The notes under the pieces are model-generated. The model saw nothing but the letters and a program-made list of their open reading frames with translations. It had not been told where the DNA came from and searched no databases. Shown in pieces: positions 41,501 through 47,614 of a stretch of 64,000 nt of DNA. The position numbers and the translations under genes were made by a program. Position 1 is the first letter of the stretch. Every line of letters starts with the position of its first letter. Source of the DNA: Salminus brasiliensis (taxonomy: Eukaryota; Chordata; Actinopteri; Characiformes; Bryconidae); contig NC_132878.1 of NCBI RefSeq assembly GCF_030463535.1, forward strand, positions 88,160,355-88,224,354, in the 5' to 3' direction.

Positions 41501-43810
41501 CCAAATAGAATTTGGAGCACTGCTGTGAGAATTTGATTACATTCAGCGACAAGAGCGTTGATATGGTTAGGATGGTGGATAAAGTAGCTGGATGCCTTTT
41601 TTGAAGGGTAGAATCTATCACATGCTGAGCCGTTTATCTTGACTAAAATATTGCTCCAGTGCTTCAAAGAAATCTGTGCTTTAAACTAAAAGCAAGCTGT
41701 CCAGATTGTGTATCCACGAAATGTGAAATGTGTCTTCAGCTACATCTCTGCTTCAGTGAAAAAGTAAAACAAAGGATCTCAAATGGAGTTGAAAGAGATG
41801 CCTGTGAGAGATAGACAGTCTGAGAGGAGACAGGAGGGTATGGTGAAGAAAGAGGAATGGAAAAAGAGAGGAAGAGACGTACAGTACAGCAAGACAAGGG
41901 GGCGAAGTGAGACTCGGATGTGAAACTGGTAAATGAGATTAAGAAAGGGTTGTTGAGCAGGGAGGCCGGAGGGAGAGAGTGAGGGAGTCTTATTGCAGAC
42001 TGAGAATAAATGAGTCATGTTGATTTTATCAGTGTTTTGTCTACAGTATAGTTCTCAGGCTTTTGATTGAGTCTCTGTGGAGGGGTTTAAAATGAATTGC
42101 TTAATATAAACACTGTGTGACCTAAACACATTCGTATCCCCACTTACAGTATGTGTGCAGCACAGAAGACAGTTCAGATAGAAAACTTTAAATAGAGCAA
42201 TACACCAACTAAAAAACAGCTAATTGTATAGTTCTTGATAACAGCTTCACACTGCCTTGTCATATTTTCATAACCTTTCATAAAATGACCTCAGTGAACC
42301 AACACTGTCTTCACTGCTGTATACAGACCTCCTATAGTGTTAGGATTTTCTTCTCTACATGTTTTCTAACACAGTCCCGTTCATTCTTAATGGGATTTAA
42401 ATCTGGTGGTTTTGTTGCCATGACATGGCCTAAACTTCCTCACTCCTCAACCTTATTTTATCATCTGATGTCTTAATGTGGTGTCTTACATTGTCATGTT
42501 GGCAGAAAGCATCATTTTTTGTGGTCCTCCACTAAAATAGATCCTTTTAAACATATCCAAAATAGTCATGGAACCTCAGTGTATGATGTATGCGTATCTA
42601 TGCAATTATTTTTACTGCCAGGTAATATGGTACTATACTATAAAATATAATCTAAAAAATAGTGGTTTATGTCCAAGCAAGATATTATTCATAGGAAACA
42701 TCAGACTCATTTCTGTGTTTTTTCTTTATGAAATGGTTCCCTCTTTTGGTAGAGAGTGGTACTGCACTCAGAAATACTGCTCCCCGCCATCACAATCTGG
42801 TTGATAGAATAGCATTATAATAAGGGTTGATTTAAAATACATCTGAAGTTGAGCACATCATTGTTAAACTGATTAGAGGGGCTAATAATCAGTTTATCAC
42901 AGTTATGCCAGGGTGCTGAAGACACACTGACTGAATTCTTTGAACACTGCAAAAAGTATATTTTGTAAAGCATATTAAATCTTATCAATATCTCTATTTT
43001 TTTATAAATTTGAGATAGTTGTAAGATTATTGTGAGATTAAAATTTTCCCATTTGTTATTTATTGGAAGATCATTTTTACACAAATAAAATGATCTGCGA
43101 TAGTTTGTGATACAGTCATACATTATCACTTAAAACAAGCACATTTTTCTACATTATCTCTTCAAACAAGGACATTATCTGTGTATGTCTTAAAACAATA
43201 AAAATGATGAGATATTTCTGGAATCATTCATTCAAATTGTGCTATTTATTGAAATAAGCTGTGTGGTCAGAATTATTTGCAACAAACAAGAAAACTTGCA
43301 TTAGCTCTCAAAACAAGATGAGTTATCTGCATTATCTCTTAAACCATGCAACATGATCCGCATTACTGCTAAAAGAAACAAATGATCTTTATTATTTGTT
43401 GAAACACAATTATTTAATCTCAAAATTATATTGTCTTTAATATCTGACTTTACTGTGCCCCTTAACACACACACACAAACATGCACCTAAAGCCAAAACC
43501 TCTTAATGTAAATACTTCTGAAACAGTTTTAAAAGTAAGGTTGTAATTAAACCAGATCTGTTCATCTTCATTAACTGCATTGCTCTCTACGCACACTGCC
43601 CGTCACTGTTAACCTCTAGCAGAAGCACATCTGTGGAAGTGTTTAAGAGGGGACATGTACTAAAATATGAGCTGCACACTGGGATCTAATCCTCCTGTGT
43701 TCATTCTTCCTCTTCTTCAGTGCGGGTTCTTTGACCGAGCGCGGCCGCCCAAAGACGATGACGTTTCAGACCGGGAGCAGCTGACATCCGAGAAGTCCAC
43801 AGAGGCGTGA
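1501..43810 (+). CDS. itga8: Integrin alpha-8, 3' half of gene (15 exons)
   Basis: Type I membrane receptor subunit that pairs with integrin beta-1 and binds RGD ligands such as nephronectin and fibronectin; known roles in kidney and mesenchyme. Fifteen exons (1501-1556, 2374-2528, 4830-4967, 5163-5230, 5620-5767, 8268-8360, 22333-22412, 27755-27835, 29301-29406, 31796-31954, 34275-34388, 35598-35711, 40414-40515, 41123-41245, 43721-43810) have matching phases, GT-AG borders and no internal stop, giving 541 residues plus TGA. Order: thigh, genu loop CGDDNMC, calf-1, calf-2 with RRKR, membrane helix, tail. Alpha-8 rather than alpha-V or alpha-5 is indicated by RSRLWAHTFLQ, DTPELLGFLRN, WVIILAILLGLLVLAILTLA and the GFFDRARPP tail. 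The beta-propeller half lies outside the window. No break is seen; the introns are repeat-rich and one is 14 kb. Confidence 0.95.
1557..2373 (+). other. itga8 intron with ~120-bp tandem repeat
   Basis: It carries a GT-rich stretch near 1710-1731. Three degenerate units starting near 1948, 2077 and 2197 share AACCCTGGGCCT, GGTCAAGA, TAGTTCTCA and GGTAGACCA blocks. No coding signal is seen. Confidence 0.75.
2374..2528 (+). CDS. itga8: itga8 exon: thigh domain (MELQLDWLKQRG)
   Basis: 155-nt exon with CAG acceptor at 2371-2373 and GTCAGC donor at 2529. It encodes AVNMELQLDWLKQRGAV then RVLFLDSHQ and ends with NHTIYLR, the same pattern as the alpha-8/alpha-V thigh segment (QLDxLKQKGA...ALFL...YLR). 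NHT is a possible N-glycosylation site. It ends in phase 0, and the next exon supplies DEGEFRDKLSPI. Confidence 0.95.
2600..2860 (+). mobile_element. MITE-like repeat, degenerate forward copy
   Basis: It shares the run of blocks seen in other copies: ATATGGGCACCC start, TTTCTTCCGAA, TTTCCACTAGAT, GGATTTCATTGCAT, GTATTGGATGG, CAGAGAACAGCTTCACTGCTC and GGGGGGCTTT. It contains no transposase. Confidence 0.7.
3040..3210 (-). mobile_element. MITE-like repeat, reverse partial copy
   Basis: Contains GGTATTGCCAATGCAATAGG, ATGAACCTGTTGGCACCATG, GGAGTATAAAGG and CAGCATTGAGCTGTGGAGCA, the same blocks as the copies at 23590-23940 and 44540-44900. The TATAAA inside the element is repeat sequence, not evidence of a promoter. 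Confidence 0.75.
3884..4190 (+). repeat. CT microsatellite with 130-bp tandem duplication
   Basis: The segment starting GTGGAATATTTAATTAAAC occurs at 3929 and again at 4059, each followed by TTGTATTTATTGTCCTTGG, CTCACACCCTCTCTGTCTG and a CT run. A third, shorter unit (CTTGTATTTATTGTCCTTGG) follows near 4170. The unit length is 130 bp. Confidence 0.9.
4830..4967 (+). CDS. itga8: itga8 exon: end of thigh domain (EFRDKLSPI)
   Basis: 138 nt, 46 codons, phase 0 on both sides. The acceptor is GTCTGTAG and the donor GTGTGT. It encodes DEGEFRDKLSPISVALNYSL, then a variable stretch ending in EQ. EFRDKLSPI and the NYSLD sequon are hallmarks of the alpha-V/5/8 group. Confidence 0.96.
5163..5230 (+). 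CDS. itga8: itga8 exon: genu loop (CGDDNMC)
   Basis: 68-nt exon with acceptor TTCAG (5158-5162) and donor GTGAGT at 5231. It encodes ANILLDCGDDNMCIPDLKL. The two Cys form the short disulfide loop at the integrin knee (genu), whose bending accompanies activation. It ends in phase 2; AT plus G from the next exon makes Met. Confidence 0.96.
5231..5619 (+). other. itga8 intron, short
   Basis: It contains a GT-rich stretch near 5240-5275. I see no other feature. Confidence 0.6.
5620..5767 (+). CDS. itga8: itga8 exon: calf-1 start (IGDDNPLLLTI)
   Basis: 148 nt with acceptor CATAG and donor GTAAAC. It encodes DQTELAIGDDNPLLLTI, then NLGEGAYEAELQV and PQEVDYNGVERRRE. The core GEGAYEAEL is shared by alpha-V and alpha-8. 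It ends in phase 0. Confidence 0.96.
5815..5876 (+). repeat. (TA)n microsatellite, about 31 units
   Basis: Nearly uninterrupted TA dinucleotides about 50 bp downstream of a coding exon. Such tracts are length-variable and can form hairpins. Confidence 0.97.
6030..6310 (+). mobile_element. MITE-like repeat, forward copy
   Basis: It begins with a terminal motif like ATGGGCAAAAGTATTGGGAC, followed by TCTACTAGATTACTAGAGCA, GGATTTGATTGCATTCAGC, GTATTGGATGGACCACCATT and CCAGAGAACAGTTCCACTGC. It lacks any transposase and is the clearest example of this terminal motif. Confidence 0.8.
6360..6800 (-). pseudogene. Tc1-like transposase remnant
   Basis: On the minus strand, 6522-6797 reads through blocks KIKEGYQKISKNLNIPRE and TAKDLQNDLTRAG, which resemble the N-terminal helix-turn-helix part of fish Tc1-type transposases. 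The adjoining 6360-6520 contains a CATCCCCACATCATCCCTGA block like those in Tc1-like elements. No DDE catalytic region was recognised and the frame is degraded, so it is dead. The assignment rests on remembered similarity. Confidence 0.7.
8268..8360 (+). CDS. itga8: itga8 exon: calf-1 (CDLGNPMVAGAN)
   Basis: 93 nt, 31 codons, phase 0 on both sides. The acceptor is CCTTCAG and the donor GTAAGG. It encodes DLHILNCEHRLENNSQVVV then CDLGNPMVAGAN. CDLGNPM is nearly invariant in this integrin subgroup. NNS is a possible N-glycosylation site. Confidence 0.97.
8830..8935 (-). mobile_element. Retroposon tail-like repeat
   Basis: Contains AGTTTATGGTCATGTGCACA, then ACTGTACAATGAAATTCTTA, blocks very common in fish genomes at the ends of retroposed elements. 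The class is not certain. Confidence 0.55.
10466..10550 (+). mobile_element. SINE-like fragment
   Basis: The blocks GGTTCCTCTCAGTGTTTCTT, GAGAGTTTTTCCTGC and GGCTTGCTCATTAGGG align with the better preserved element at 59069-59618 (GGTTCCTCCCATGGTTTCTT, GGGAGTTTTTCCTTGCC, GGCTCGCTCATTGGGG). Confidence 0.75.
12130..12510 (+). mobile_element. Interspersed fish repeat (GCAGACGCTCTTATCCAGAG)
   Basis: It opens with TTTACATTTACATTTA, then GCACTTAGCAGACGCTCTTA and CCAGAGCGACTTACAA, a signature seen across many teleost genomes. It continues through GTTCCACCACTTTGGTGCCA, AAGCCTGGACGCTTG and GGGGCTGGTCCGTTCTTGGC. The block is much richer in G+C than its flanks. The parent element class is not known to me with certainty, and no reading frame is supported. 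Confidence 0.7.
12748..12774 (+). repeat. (AT)n microsatellite
   Basis: Short uninterrupted AT run followed by a T-rich stretch. Confidence 0.9.
13997..14061 (+). repeat. (GT)n microsatellite, about 32 units
   Basis: Uninterrupted GT dinucleotides, the longest such tract in the window. Confidence 0.97.
14190..14243 (+). repeat. (CA)n-(CT)n compound microsatellite
   Basis: A short CA run passes into a CT run of more than 40 bp. Confidence 0.95.
17154..17254 (+). repeat. Left arm of ~100-bp inverted repeat
   Basis: The inner ~55 bp ending TTGTTGAGTGTGACAGG is nearly the exact reverse complement of 19977-20031. Similarity weakens outward to AAAACTGTTA at 17155. Confidence 0.85.
17285..17415 (+). 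mobile_element. SINE-like interspersed repeat block
   Basis: The blocks CAGCACCCCTGGAGCAGAG, AAGCCTTGCTCAAGGGCCTA, ACAGTGGTAAGCTT and GGTATCGAACCCACAACCC form a recurrent fish repeat. GGTATCGAACCC resembles a tRNA T-arm, but no cloverleaf forms around it. Confidence 0.6.
18421..18800 (+). repeat. Degenerate minisatellite (GTTGCTATGGT family)
   Basis: Repeated blocks of GGTTGCTATGGTATCCCAGG and TAAGTGGTTGCTAG, with variants such as CAGGCAGTTGCCATGATGTT, make up almost the whole interval. Units are imperfect, about 25-60 bp. Confidence 0.85.
18963..19150 (+). mobile_element. MITE-like repeat, forward partial copy
   Basis: Begins ACACTATCTGGACAAAAG then TATTGGGACACCTGCTCC, followed by TTTATCCTTCTTTTGTTGGA, CTGTCTCTACTGTCCAG, GATTTTGGAGCATTTCTGC and AGGATTTGATTGCAATAAG. 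It stops near the middle of the family consensus. Confidence 0.8.
19779..19834 (+). repeat. 14-bp tandem repeat, four units
   Basis: Unit GTCAACCCAGCCCT repeated four times; the third unit has GTCAGC. Confidence 0.97.
19977..20075 (-). repeat. Right arm of ~100-bp inverted repeat
   Basis: Begins CCTGTCACACTCAACAACTA and ends near TAACAGTTTT. It is the reverse complement of 17154-17254, with only a few mismatches over the first 55 bp. Confidence 0.85.
20115..20545 (+). repeat. Scattered units of the TTTCTAATAAAGTGGCC family
   Basis: Units such as GAGTTTCTAATTAAGTGGCC, GTGTTTCTAATGAAGTGGCC and GTGTTTCTAATAAAGTGGCA occur with AGAGTAGAAGTACA-type spacers. They are interrupted around 20270-20380 by T-rich unrelated sequence. 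Confidence 0.85.
21965..22035 (+). repeat. Two units of the TTTCTAATAAAGTGGCC family
   Basis: Contains TATCTAATAAAGTAGTCAGT, GAGTGGAAGTACAAGGTAGG and TTTAATAAAGTGG. Confidence 0.85.
22333..22412 (+). CDS. itga8: itga8 exon: calf-1 (VSVGLRFSARRLED)
   Basis: 80 nt, acceptor CTATAG after a CT-rich tract, donor GTACGG at 22413. It encodes VSVGLRFSARRLEDADAHI then GFELQVHR. GLRF and the alternating hydrophobic pattern match alpha-8 (GLRFAVPRLE, INFDLQIR). It ends in phase 2; AG plus C from the next exon makes Ser. Confidence 0.96.
23590..23940 (-). mobile_element. MITE-like repeat, reverse copy
   Basis: The ordered blocks are AGTATTGCCAATGGAATAGG, TATTGGCACCATGTCTAATG, CCAGCATTGAGCTGTGGAGC, TGTGGAATGATGGTGCTC, CATCCAACATCCTGACCTTA and CTTGATTTCAGAAGAAACAA. 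It is one of the two most complete copies here, with 44540-44900. Confidence 0.85.
24365..25100 (+). repeat. ~735-bp degenerate minisatellite (TTCAGCTCGGTTCTC)
   Basis: Built almost entirely from imperfect ~20-bp units around CTCTGTTCAGCTCGG and TTCTCCATTCAGCTC. Examples lie near 24372, 24550, 24768 and 24994. Short frames through it (24779-25021, 24913-25149) are repeat artefacts. Confidence 0.9.
25600..25720 (-). mobile_element. MITE-like repeat end fragment
   Basis: Contains ACAAGCTGTGTGTGCACAGA, TTGTCAGCAATATGTGCACC, AAAAGTAAGTGAATAC and the terminal-like GTGGACATACAGTGTA. This resembles the far end of the TATTGGGACACC family as I remember it. Confidence 0.55.
26520..26800 (+). repeat. 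Imperfect tandem repeat (TAGTCAATCACAACTAA)
   Basis: Several ~40-bp units share GTAGTCAATCACAACTAA or AATGTCAATCACAACAAA followed by TT-rich sequence. Confidence 0.7.
27466..27600 (+). repeat. TTTCTAATAAAGTGGCC family, units in both orientations
   Basis: A reverse unit (GACATTTTATTAGAAACCCC) lies at 27475-27495. Forward units (GTGGCCAGTGAGTGGAGGCA, GTTTCTTATAAAGTGGCCAG) lie at 27540-27593. Confidence 0.8.
27755..27835 (+). CDS. itga8: itga8 exon: end of calf-1 (SSNKDNSKSN)
   Basis: 81 nt with acceptor TTTTACAG and donor GTGAGT at 27836. It encodes SSNKDNSKSNSVNLTLNVV then ARADVDIRG (the Gly is shared with the next exon). SSNKDN is identical to the alpha-8 motif I recall. NLT is a possible N-glycosylation site. 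Confidence 0.96.
27935..28035 (+). mobile_element. LINE 3'-end remnant
   Basis: AAAATTCCTTGTATGGGTAA, then GCAGAATAAAGAAATTCTGA and a short TTCTGA tandem. This matches the usual tail of fish LINE insertions. An opposite-strand counterpart lies near 30098-30140. Confidence 0.65.
28495..28600 (-). mobile_element. Tc1-like transposon fragment
   Basis: CCAAAGCATCCCAAACCATC and ACACTACCACCACCATGCTT followed by TCACAGTTGGTTTAAGG form a block recurring in fish Tc1-like elements. No usable transposase frame. Confidence 0.65.
29301..29406 (+). CDS. itga8: itga8 exon: calf-2 start (VSLPAQVVLPFPRWEP)
   Basis: 106 nt. The acceptor lies directly after an 18-nt T-run plus AG, and the donor is GTACAA. It encodes VSLPAQVVLPFPRWEPKEK, then REDDIGPQVQHIYE. 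The EEDxGPxVxHIYE pattern is conserved at the calf-2 start. It ends in phase 0. Confidence 0.96.
29407..31795 (+). other. itga8 intron with CA tracts
   Basis: CA tracts lie near 29418-29452, 29663-29680 and 30137-30159. A reverse LINE-tail-like block (ACTCAGATTCAGAATCAGAT then GGCCAAGTATGTTGACACAC) lies at 30098-30140. A GA tract is at 30942-30967. I see nothing coding. Confidence 0.6.
31796..31954 (+). CDS. itga8: itga8 exon: calf-2 (LHNKGPSSLSGTVLEVGWP)
   Basis: 159 nt, 53 codons, phase 0 on both sides. The acceptor is ACACACAG and the donor GTAACT. It encodes LHNKGPSSLSGTVLEVGWPS, then EEHLLYAMQIVTDGPIRC and NPLELE. The same layout (GPS.S.T.LEVGWP...LLY...GP..C) occurs in human alpha-8. 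NGS is a possible N-glycosylation site. Confidence 0.96.
31955..34274 (+). other. itga8 intron with Tc1-like remnants
   Basis: 33115-33265 and 33270-33680 contain degenerate Tc1-like segments. Near 33970-34010 there is a CA-rich stretch. The rest shows no feature I can name. Confidence 0.6.
33270..33680 (+). mobile_element. Tc1-like element remnant
   Basis: The blocks GGGTAACCGAGGCTCATTTG, TCCAACGAAGGCTAGTCC, CTGCAGCTGCTCCACCTCAC, TATTGGTGCCAGATACCACA and GGCGTTCATAATGTTTTG occur in the order expected for a fish Tc1-like element whose 3' end reads GGTGCCAGATACCACAG. The middle is disrupted and no frame survives. Confidence 0.65.
34275..34388 (+). CDS. itga8: itga8 exon: calf-2 with RRKR cleavage site
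   Basis: 114 nt, 38 codons, phase 0. The acceptor is CACTCAG and the donor GTATAT. It encodes TSTLQDTPELLGFLRNTSG, then TRRKRSVSSTQ. DTPELLGFLRN corresponds to a motif specific to alpha-8. RRKR followed by SV is a furin-type site where the precursor is cut into heavy and light chains held by a disulfide. NTS is a possible N-glycosylation site. Confidence 0.97.
34389..35597 (+). other. itga8 intron with TA/CA tracts
   Basis: A TA-CA tract directly follows the donor (34390-34413). A CA tract occupies about 35268-35297 and a CT tract about 35544-35573. The block GCTCCTGAGCTCCCCCTCAT near 34510 resembles a block at 14999-15020 (GCTCCTGGGCTCCCCCTACA) and belongs to an interspersed repeat. Confidence 0.6.
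35598..35711 (+). CDS. itga8: itga8 exon: calf-2 (RSRLWAHTFLQ)
   Basis: 114 nt, phase 0, acceptor CATGCAG, donor GTAACA. It encodes NCSNIHCLMLKCIVGRLDRG, then AVIKVRSRLWAHTFLQ. VRSRLWAHTFLQ is identical to the alpha-8 segment I recall and differs from alpha-V (VKSLLWTETF). The paired Cys mark the heavy-light chain disulfide region. Confidence 0.97.
35712..40413 (+). other. itga8 intron, AT-rich
   Basis: 4.7 kb with few recognisable repeats. Near 39735-39815 and 40185-40300 short palindromic AT-rich blocks (AATATATGACTGAAATATAT; CACATATTTTAATATGTGAC) resemble, in reverse, the AT-rich sequence at 5925-6033 and may be remnants of one MITE family. No coding feature is seen. Confidence 0.55.
40414..40515 (+). 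CDS. itga8: itga8 exon: calf-2 end
   Basis: 102 nt, 34 codons, phase 0, acceptor TTTGCAG, donor GTGAGC. It encodes RRNDHYLLNSTVAFQVTGM, then PYRIKPHTLPQQSNS. It aligns with the segment between WAHTFLQ and the membrane helix in alpha-8. NST is a possible N-glycosylation site. Confidence 0.95.
40516..41122 (+). other. itga8 intron, no feature
   Basis: I see no repeat family or coding signal apart from a short AACCTAACCTAACCCTAA stretch near 40806 and a GT stretch before the acceptor. Confidence 0.6.
41123..41245 (+). CDS. itga8: itga8 exon: transmembrane segment
   Basis: 123 nt, 41 codons, phase 0, acceptor TATAG, donor GTAGGG. It encodes IGTFVVWAIPDVSFAIPLW, followed by the helix VIILAILLGLLVLAILTLAM and WK. 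The juxtamembrane IPLWVIILAILLGLLVLAILTLA is almost unchanged from alpha-8 of other vertebrates. Confidence 0.97.
41246..43720 (+). other. itga8 last intron
   Basis: 41500-41580 is a forward MITE-like fragment (TTTGGAGCACTGCTGTGAG, CATTCAGCGACAAGAGCG). 42340-42540 resembles a degenerate reverse Tc1-like segment (GGGATTTAAATCTGG, TTACATTGTCATGTTGGCAG). Elsewhere I see nothing. Confidence 0.55.
43721..43810 (+). CDS. itga8: itga8 last exon: cytoplasmic tail (GFFDRARPP)
   Basis: 90 nt including TGA at 43808-43810; acceptor CTTCTTCAG. It encodes CGFFDRARPPKDDDVSDREQ, then LTSEKSTEA. Alpha-8 carries GFFDR in place of the usual GFFKR; this motif binds talin-sensitive partners and clasps the beta subunit. 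The downstream frame at 43807-44025 is not supported as coding. Confidence 0.97.
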   Translation, partial: CGFFDRARPPKDDDVSDREQLTSEKSTEA

Positions 43811-44539
43811 GCAAGAAGGCGAAGATGGAGGAAATGCTGGAAGATCAAAAGATGAAGGCGGTGCAGAGAGGAGCTTTGTTGGAGGGTTGTAGTACATGGC
43901 AAGGAGACTGCGACCTGAATCAGCCATACAACTCTCTAAATGAACTACAACTCCCAGAATGCACTGGGATCTGTGAGCTGGACCACAGTGCCATTCACAC
44001 AAACAACATATCTAAAGCAGGCTGAGCTGCAGTGGCCCGCTTTTGTCAAATCTCTCCACTACAGCAGGACTGGAATTTTAAAAGAATCTAAGAAAAAGAG
44101 AGTGTGAGACAAGAGACAGAGAGGCCGAGATCCTGATCCTTTGCCAAAGATAATCACTGTAAGCTCCAAGCCTGACCAATACAAAGCCTTCGTTGCTGGG
44201 AAAAGAGGATCTTTTTTATACACTACCCCTTTTTGCCTTAAAGAACTGTAACACTGCTGTTTCTGTGAGCTTCAGCAACTCTGACACAGATGAGCTTTTT
44301 TAAATTTACTTCGCAATTTACATTTCCACAACCTCTCTGAGTGCCTTTTCCCCCCAAATAGAATGCCTGTGTACCCAAACACACACACACACACATCCAT
44401 TCAATTAGTTCTTTGCAAAATTTAATTAACATGATTTTCAGTCAGCCGAGTTATGTTTGAAATAGGGCTGCCTCTCTGAATTATATTGGTAATGGAGTAA
44501 TCTACCCATTACTGACATTTTAATTCCCAAACAATATAG

Positions 44540-44900
44540 TTGGAGTCTTTGGAGCAGATAATTATGAACCTATTGGCACCATGCCTAATGCCAGACATGG
44601 GGGGTATAAACCCCCCCAGCATTGAGCTGTGGAGCAGTGGAACTGTGTTCTCTGGAATGATGGTGCTCCATTTTTGGGATGATTTGGGGAGTTGGGGATG
44701 AGGTAGCGTGGTGTTCATCCAACATCCAGACCTCATTAATGCTCTTGTCCCTGAATGCGATCAGATCCTCACAGCAATGCTCCAAAATCTAGTAGAAAGT
44801 CTTCCTTGGACCATACAGACAGTAACTCCAACAAAAGGATGAAATGTCTTTTTAATACCCTCAATTTCCATTTCCCAGTACTTTTCTCTATATAGTGTAT
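44540..44900 (-). mobile_element. MITE-like repeat, reverse copy
   Basis: ATGAACCTATTGGCACCATG, GCCTAATGCCAGACATGG, CCAGCATTGAGCTGTGGAGC, TCTGGAATGATGGTGCTCC, CATCCAACATCCAGACCTCA, GCAATGCTCCAAAATCTAGT and terminal CTATATAGTGTA. The order is the reverse complement of the forward copies. Confidence 0.85.
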
Positions 44901-45379
44901 GTCAGGTTAAATAATCTTACATTTACCAATCTGAACTTTTATTTAAAATAAATAAATACATAAAGCAGTAGTAGAAGCAATCCAACTAAAGAAGCATCAG
45001 ATACCAAACATATCTTGGCTGATGGACTGCTTTTGGGGGAAATCTGTGGAAATGGCACATTTAATTGTTATTATTATCATCAAAATAAGGACAATCAATA
45101 CCACAGAGTAGGGCACCGAAGCTGTGTCATAGTTCTGTAGTAGGTGTCATACCAGTTTTAGTAACCCTGGGTATAGGTTGGATTTCTAAATGACAGAAAT
45201 AAACAGTTTTTTTAAACTAGCAAATGTTGCATCCTGTGCTAAACAAAAATATTCCAAACCTATGTTTCCTCCCAAATCATACTGAAACTATAAGGACAAA
45301 AAACTTTTAAGGCACAGACATGGGACAACAGTGGCAATTTTAGAAGATTTCATTTATTTCTGTCACTCAAAAATTCCTC

Positions 45380-45860
45380 TTAGACCCAGAGTTCCCAACA
45401 TGAGCATGATGACCATGATCCCCGTTTACCAGCTGATCCCACCAGATAGCAGGAGTGGTCCATGACTAGATATAAATATGTGCAATATTGCGACATTTTT
45501 TGAGTTGCTGAATCATTTGTACACTGGCTCTATTTTGTTTAAAATGTGTTAACTTGAGGTTCAGGTTGTTCTGTATATAGCGTTTAAAGAGTATTATTTG
45601 TTAAAGCTGTATGACTGATGTAGACGCCACTCTGACCATGTAAAAAGGGAACACAATTGTCACCATTTTTGTCTTTCAGTTTTCATTTTCATGTATAAAA
45701 CATTCAAGTCTTCAATTTTGTTTCATAGTTTGAGGATAAAATGTCAGTAACTTTAAAATCTAATAACAAGGTCATTTCTCAAGTATAGATGTCACCAATG
45801 TAACCATTCATTCATATTTCTGAAAGATACACAGCCAACACACATGGAAGCATATGCAGT
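45380..45860 (+). repeat. Direct duplication, first copy
   Basis: From about GACCCAGAGTT to about CAGCCAACAC. The core 45512-45640 is almost identical to 47742-47870, including CATTTGTACACTGGCTCTAT, GTTAACTTGAGGTTCAGG and GATGTAGACGCCACT. Confidence 0.92.
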
Positions 45861-46019
45861 GACATTTTGGCAATTATAGAATATACAAGACATCCCCCAA
45901 AGAAGCCTTTAAGCTCTTATTGAGAACCTTTGTTGAAAATTGTTGAAAAGTTTGTTTACTGCCTATTGTAATGTTTAGCTCTATACAAAGTCAAATTTTA
46001 AGACCCACTGTCAGCCTTA

Positions 46020-46025
46020 AATAAA
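46020..46025 (+). promoter_or_regulatory. Candidate poly(A) signal
   Basis: AATAAA followed by a T/G-rich stretch (GGTTTGAGGTTTGTTTG), 2.2 kb past the itga8 stop. It is a candidate only. Confidence 0.35.
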
Positions 46026-47454
46026 TTTTGTACATAAGGTTTGAGGTTTGTTTGATTTTTCTTAAAGAAATTATTGGAAAAATGTAATTGTTGCCTAGTT
46101 ATACTGTAAAAAGCCAGCACCACCCTTCATTGTTTGATTTTCAGTCAAAGCTGTCATTATTAACAAATCATGAAAAAAACAGTACACATAAAATGAACAG
46201 AAACAGTCTGAAGCCAAAAACAGTGTGTCATTGTCGGCTTTGACTGTGTGGTGTTTGAGTCTACTCTGGTAGACAGTTTGAACATCGCTGACTGAAAACA
46301 TAAATATCACAGCTAAACTATCCATAATCAGGTTGGTAGCTGAGTTTCTCAAAAGTGTTAATTCTTTTAAGTGTAAGTTAAGTGTAATTCTTTTATTCTC
46401 ATATTTAGGTCATTTGTAACAGTCTTTTACACTGTCTTTTTACACTTCTCTCAAAAAAAAGTAAATATTTTCTAACCATACAATACCTTCTCACTTAGTC
46501 TTAGACTAATAGTCCAGGAAAAAAAGAGGGTGCAACTGGTTCACTGGACAGTGATTCACTCATCTTGTTTAAACAGCTTCTCACAATCTTTTAAAATCTT
46601 TTTTTTTTCTTTTAAAACCAGAAAACTGTCACTTTTAATACAAAGGTTTAGCATTCAACTCTCTTGAGGGAACAGTGTCTAACCCAGTTTGGTGTTTTTT
46701 GTTCTCTAACACACCTACTGGAACTGGCTTTTACCTAAGACTTGACTCAGATGTGTTTCAGATCGAAGCTCTCTGTTTTATGGCATCCCTCCAAAGACCT
46801 CTTTTTAGCATCATTTGTTGTTTTGTTTTCTTAAGACAATGAGCAGAAACAATGTGGTAAAAAAACAATGAAGTAACCAATGAAGAGCCTTTTGTGTAAC
46901 ATTTTCTACAGACTACTGAAAGCACATTTCCTTATCCAGAAAACATTTTACCTGGACTACAGCACCAGCCATGGGCATGCCATCTAGGACACCCAAAATG
47001 CTAAACTGAATTGCATGCAGGTGTTTTCGACCCAGTCAACACCAGGATGTTGCAGAATTCTGCCAAATACGCCCTGAATGTCAACCAACTGCACCATCAA
47101 AGAAGTCTGATTAGAGAGCCCATGGTAATAAATGTATACACTTACTGGTCGATGTTGTGAAGCAATGGCCATTGAAGTCTGTAAAAGAAGGTGCACAGCA
47201 ATGGTATGAAGTACATTGTGTTAACACTGAAATTGGTTTCATTATTTTTGTAACCTATCTGCATGATACATGGATTATCCCAGGGTAAGTATATAGATGG
47301 TTGTAGGGGAGTCATCCACTTTATCTGTTGTAGTGCAGCACTGACATCTAGTCCAGTACTAATTTGTATGACTGCAGATTAATGCACAATGTTGCATATG
47401 GTTCCTTATAACCAAGTCATTTATTCCATTTATCTTTAAGTTTCACCTTTCTTC

Positions 47455-47460
47455 AATAAA
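47455..47460 (+). promoter_or_regulatory. Candidate poly(A) signal
   Basis: AATAAA followed within 20 bases by GTTGTCCTTTGGTTTTGG, a good downstream element. It lies 3.6 kb past the itga8 stop. A candidate only. Confidence 0.35.
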
Positions 47461-47614
47461 ACTGAGCATGTTGTCCTTTGGTTTTGGTGCGATGGACCCC
47501 GATCTCCTTTCTGGACGCATACTATACTCTCCAGAACTTTCACGTTAAATCATGTCAAATTGTTAGATAATCTCAAATTCAGTATCTTCCACTCGCAGTG
47601 CACCTGCCACTCAG

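Noticed and set aside
43807..44025. Frame of 72 residues just past the itga8 stop
   Set aside because: Different frame from the itga8 end and no similarity. It is 3' UTR.
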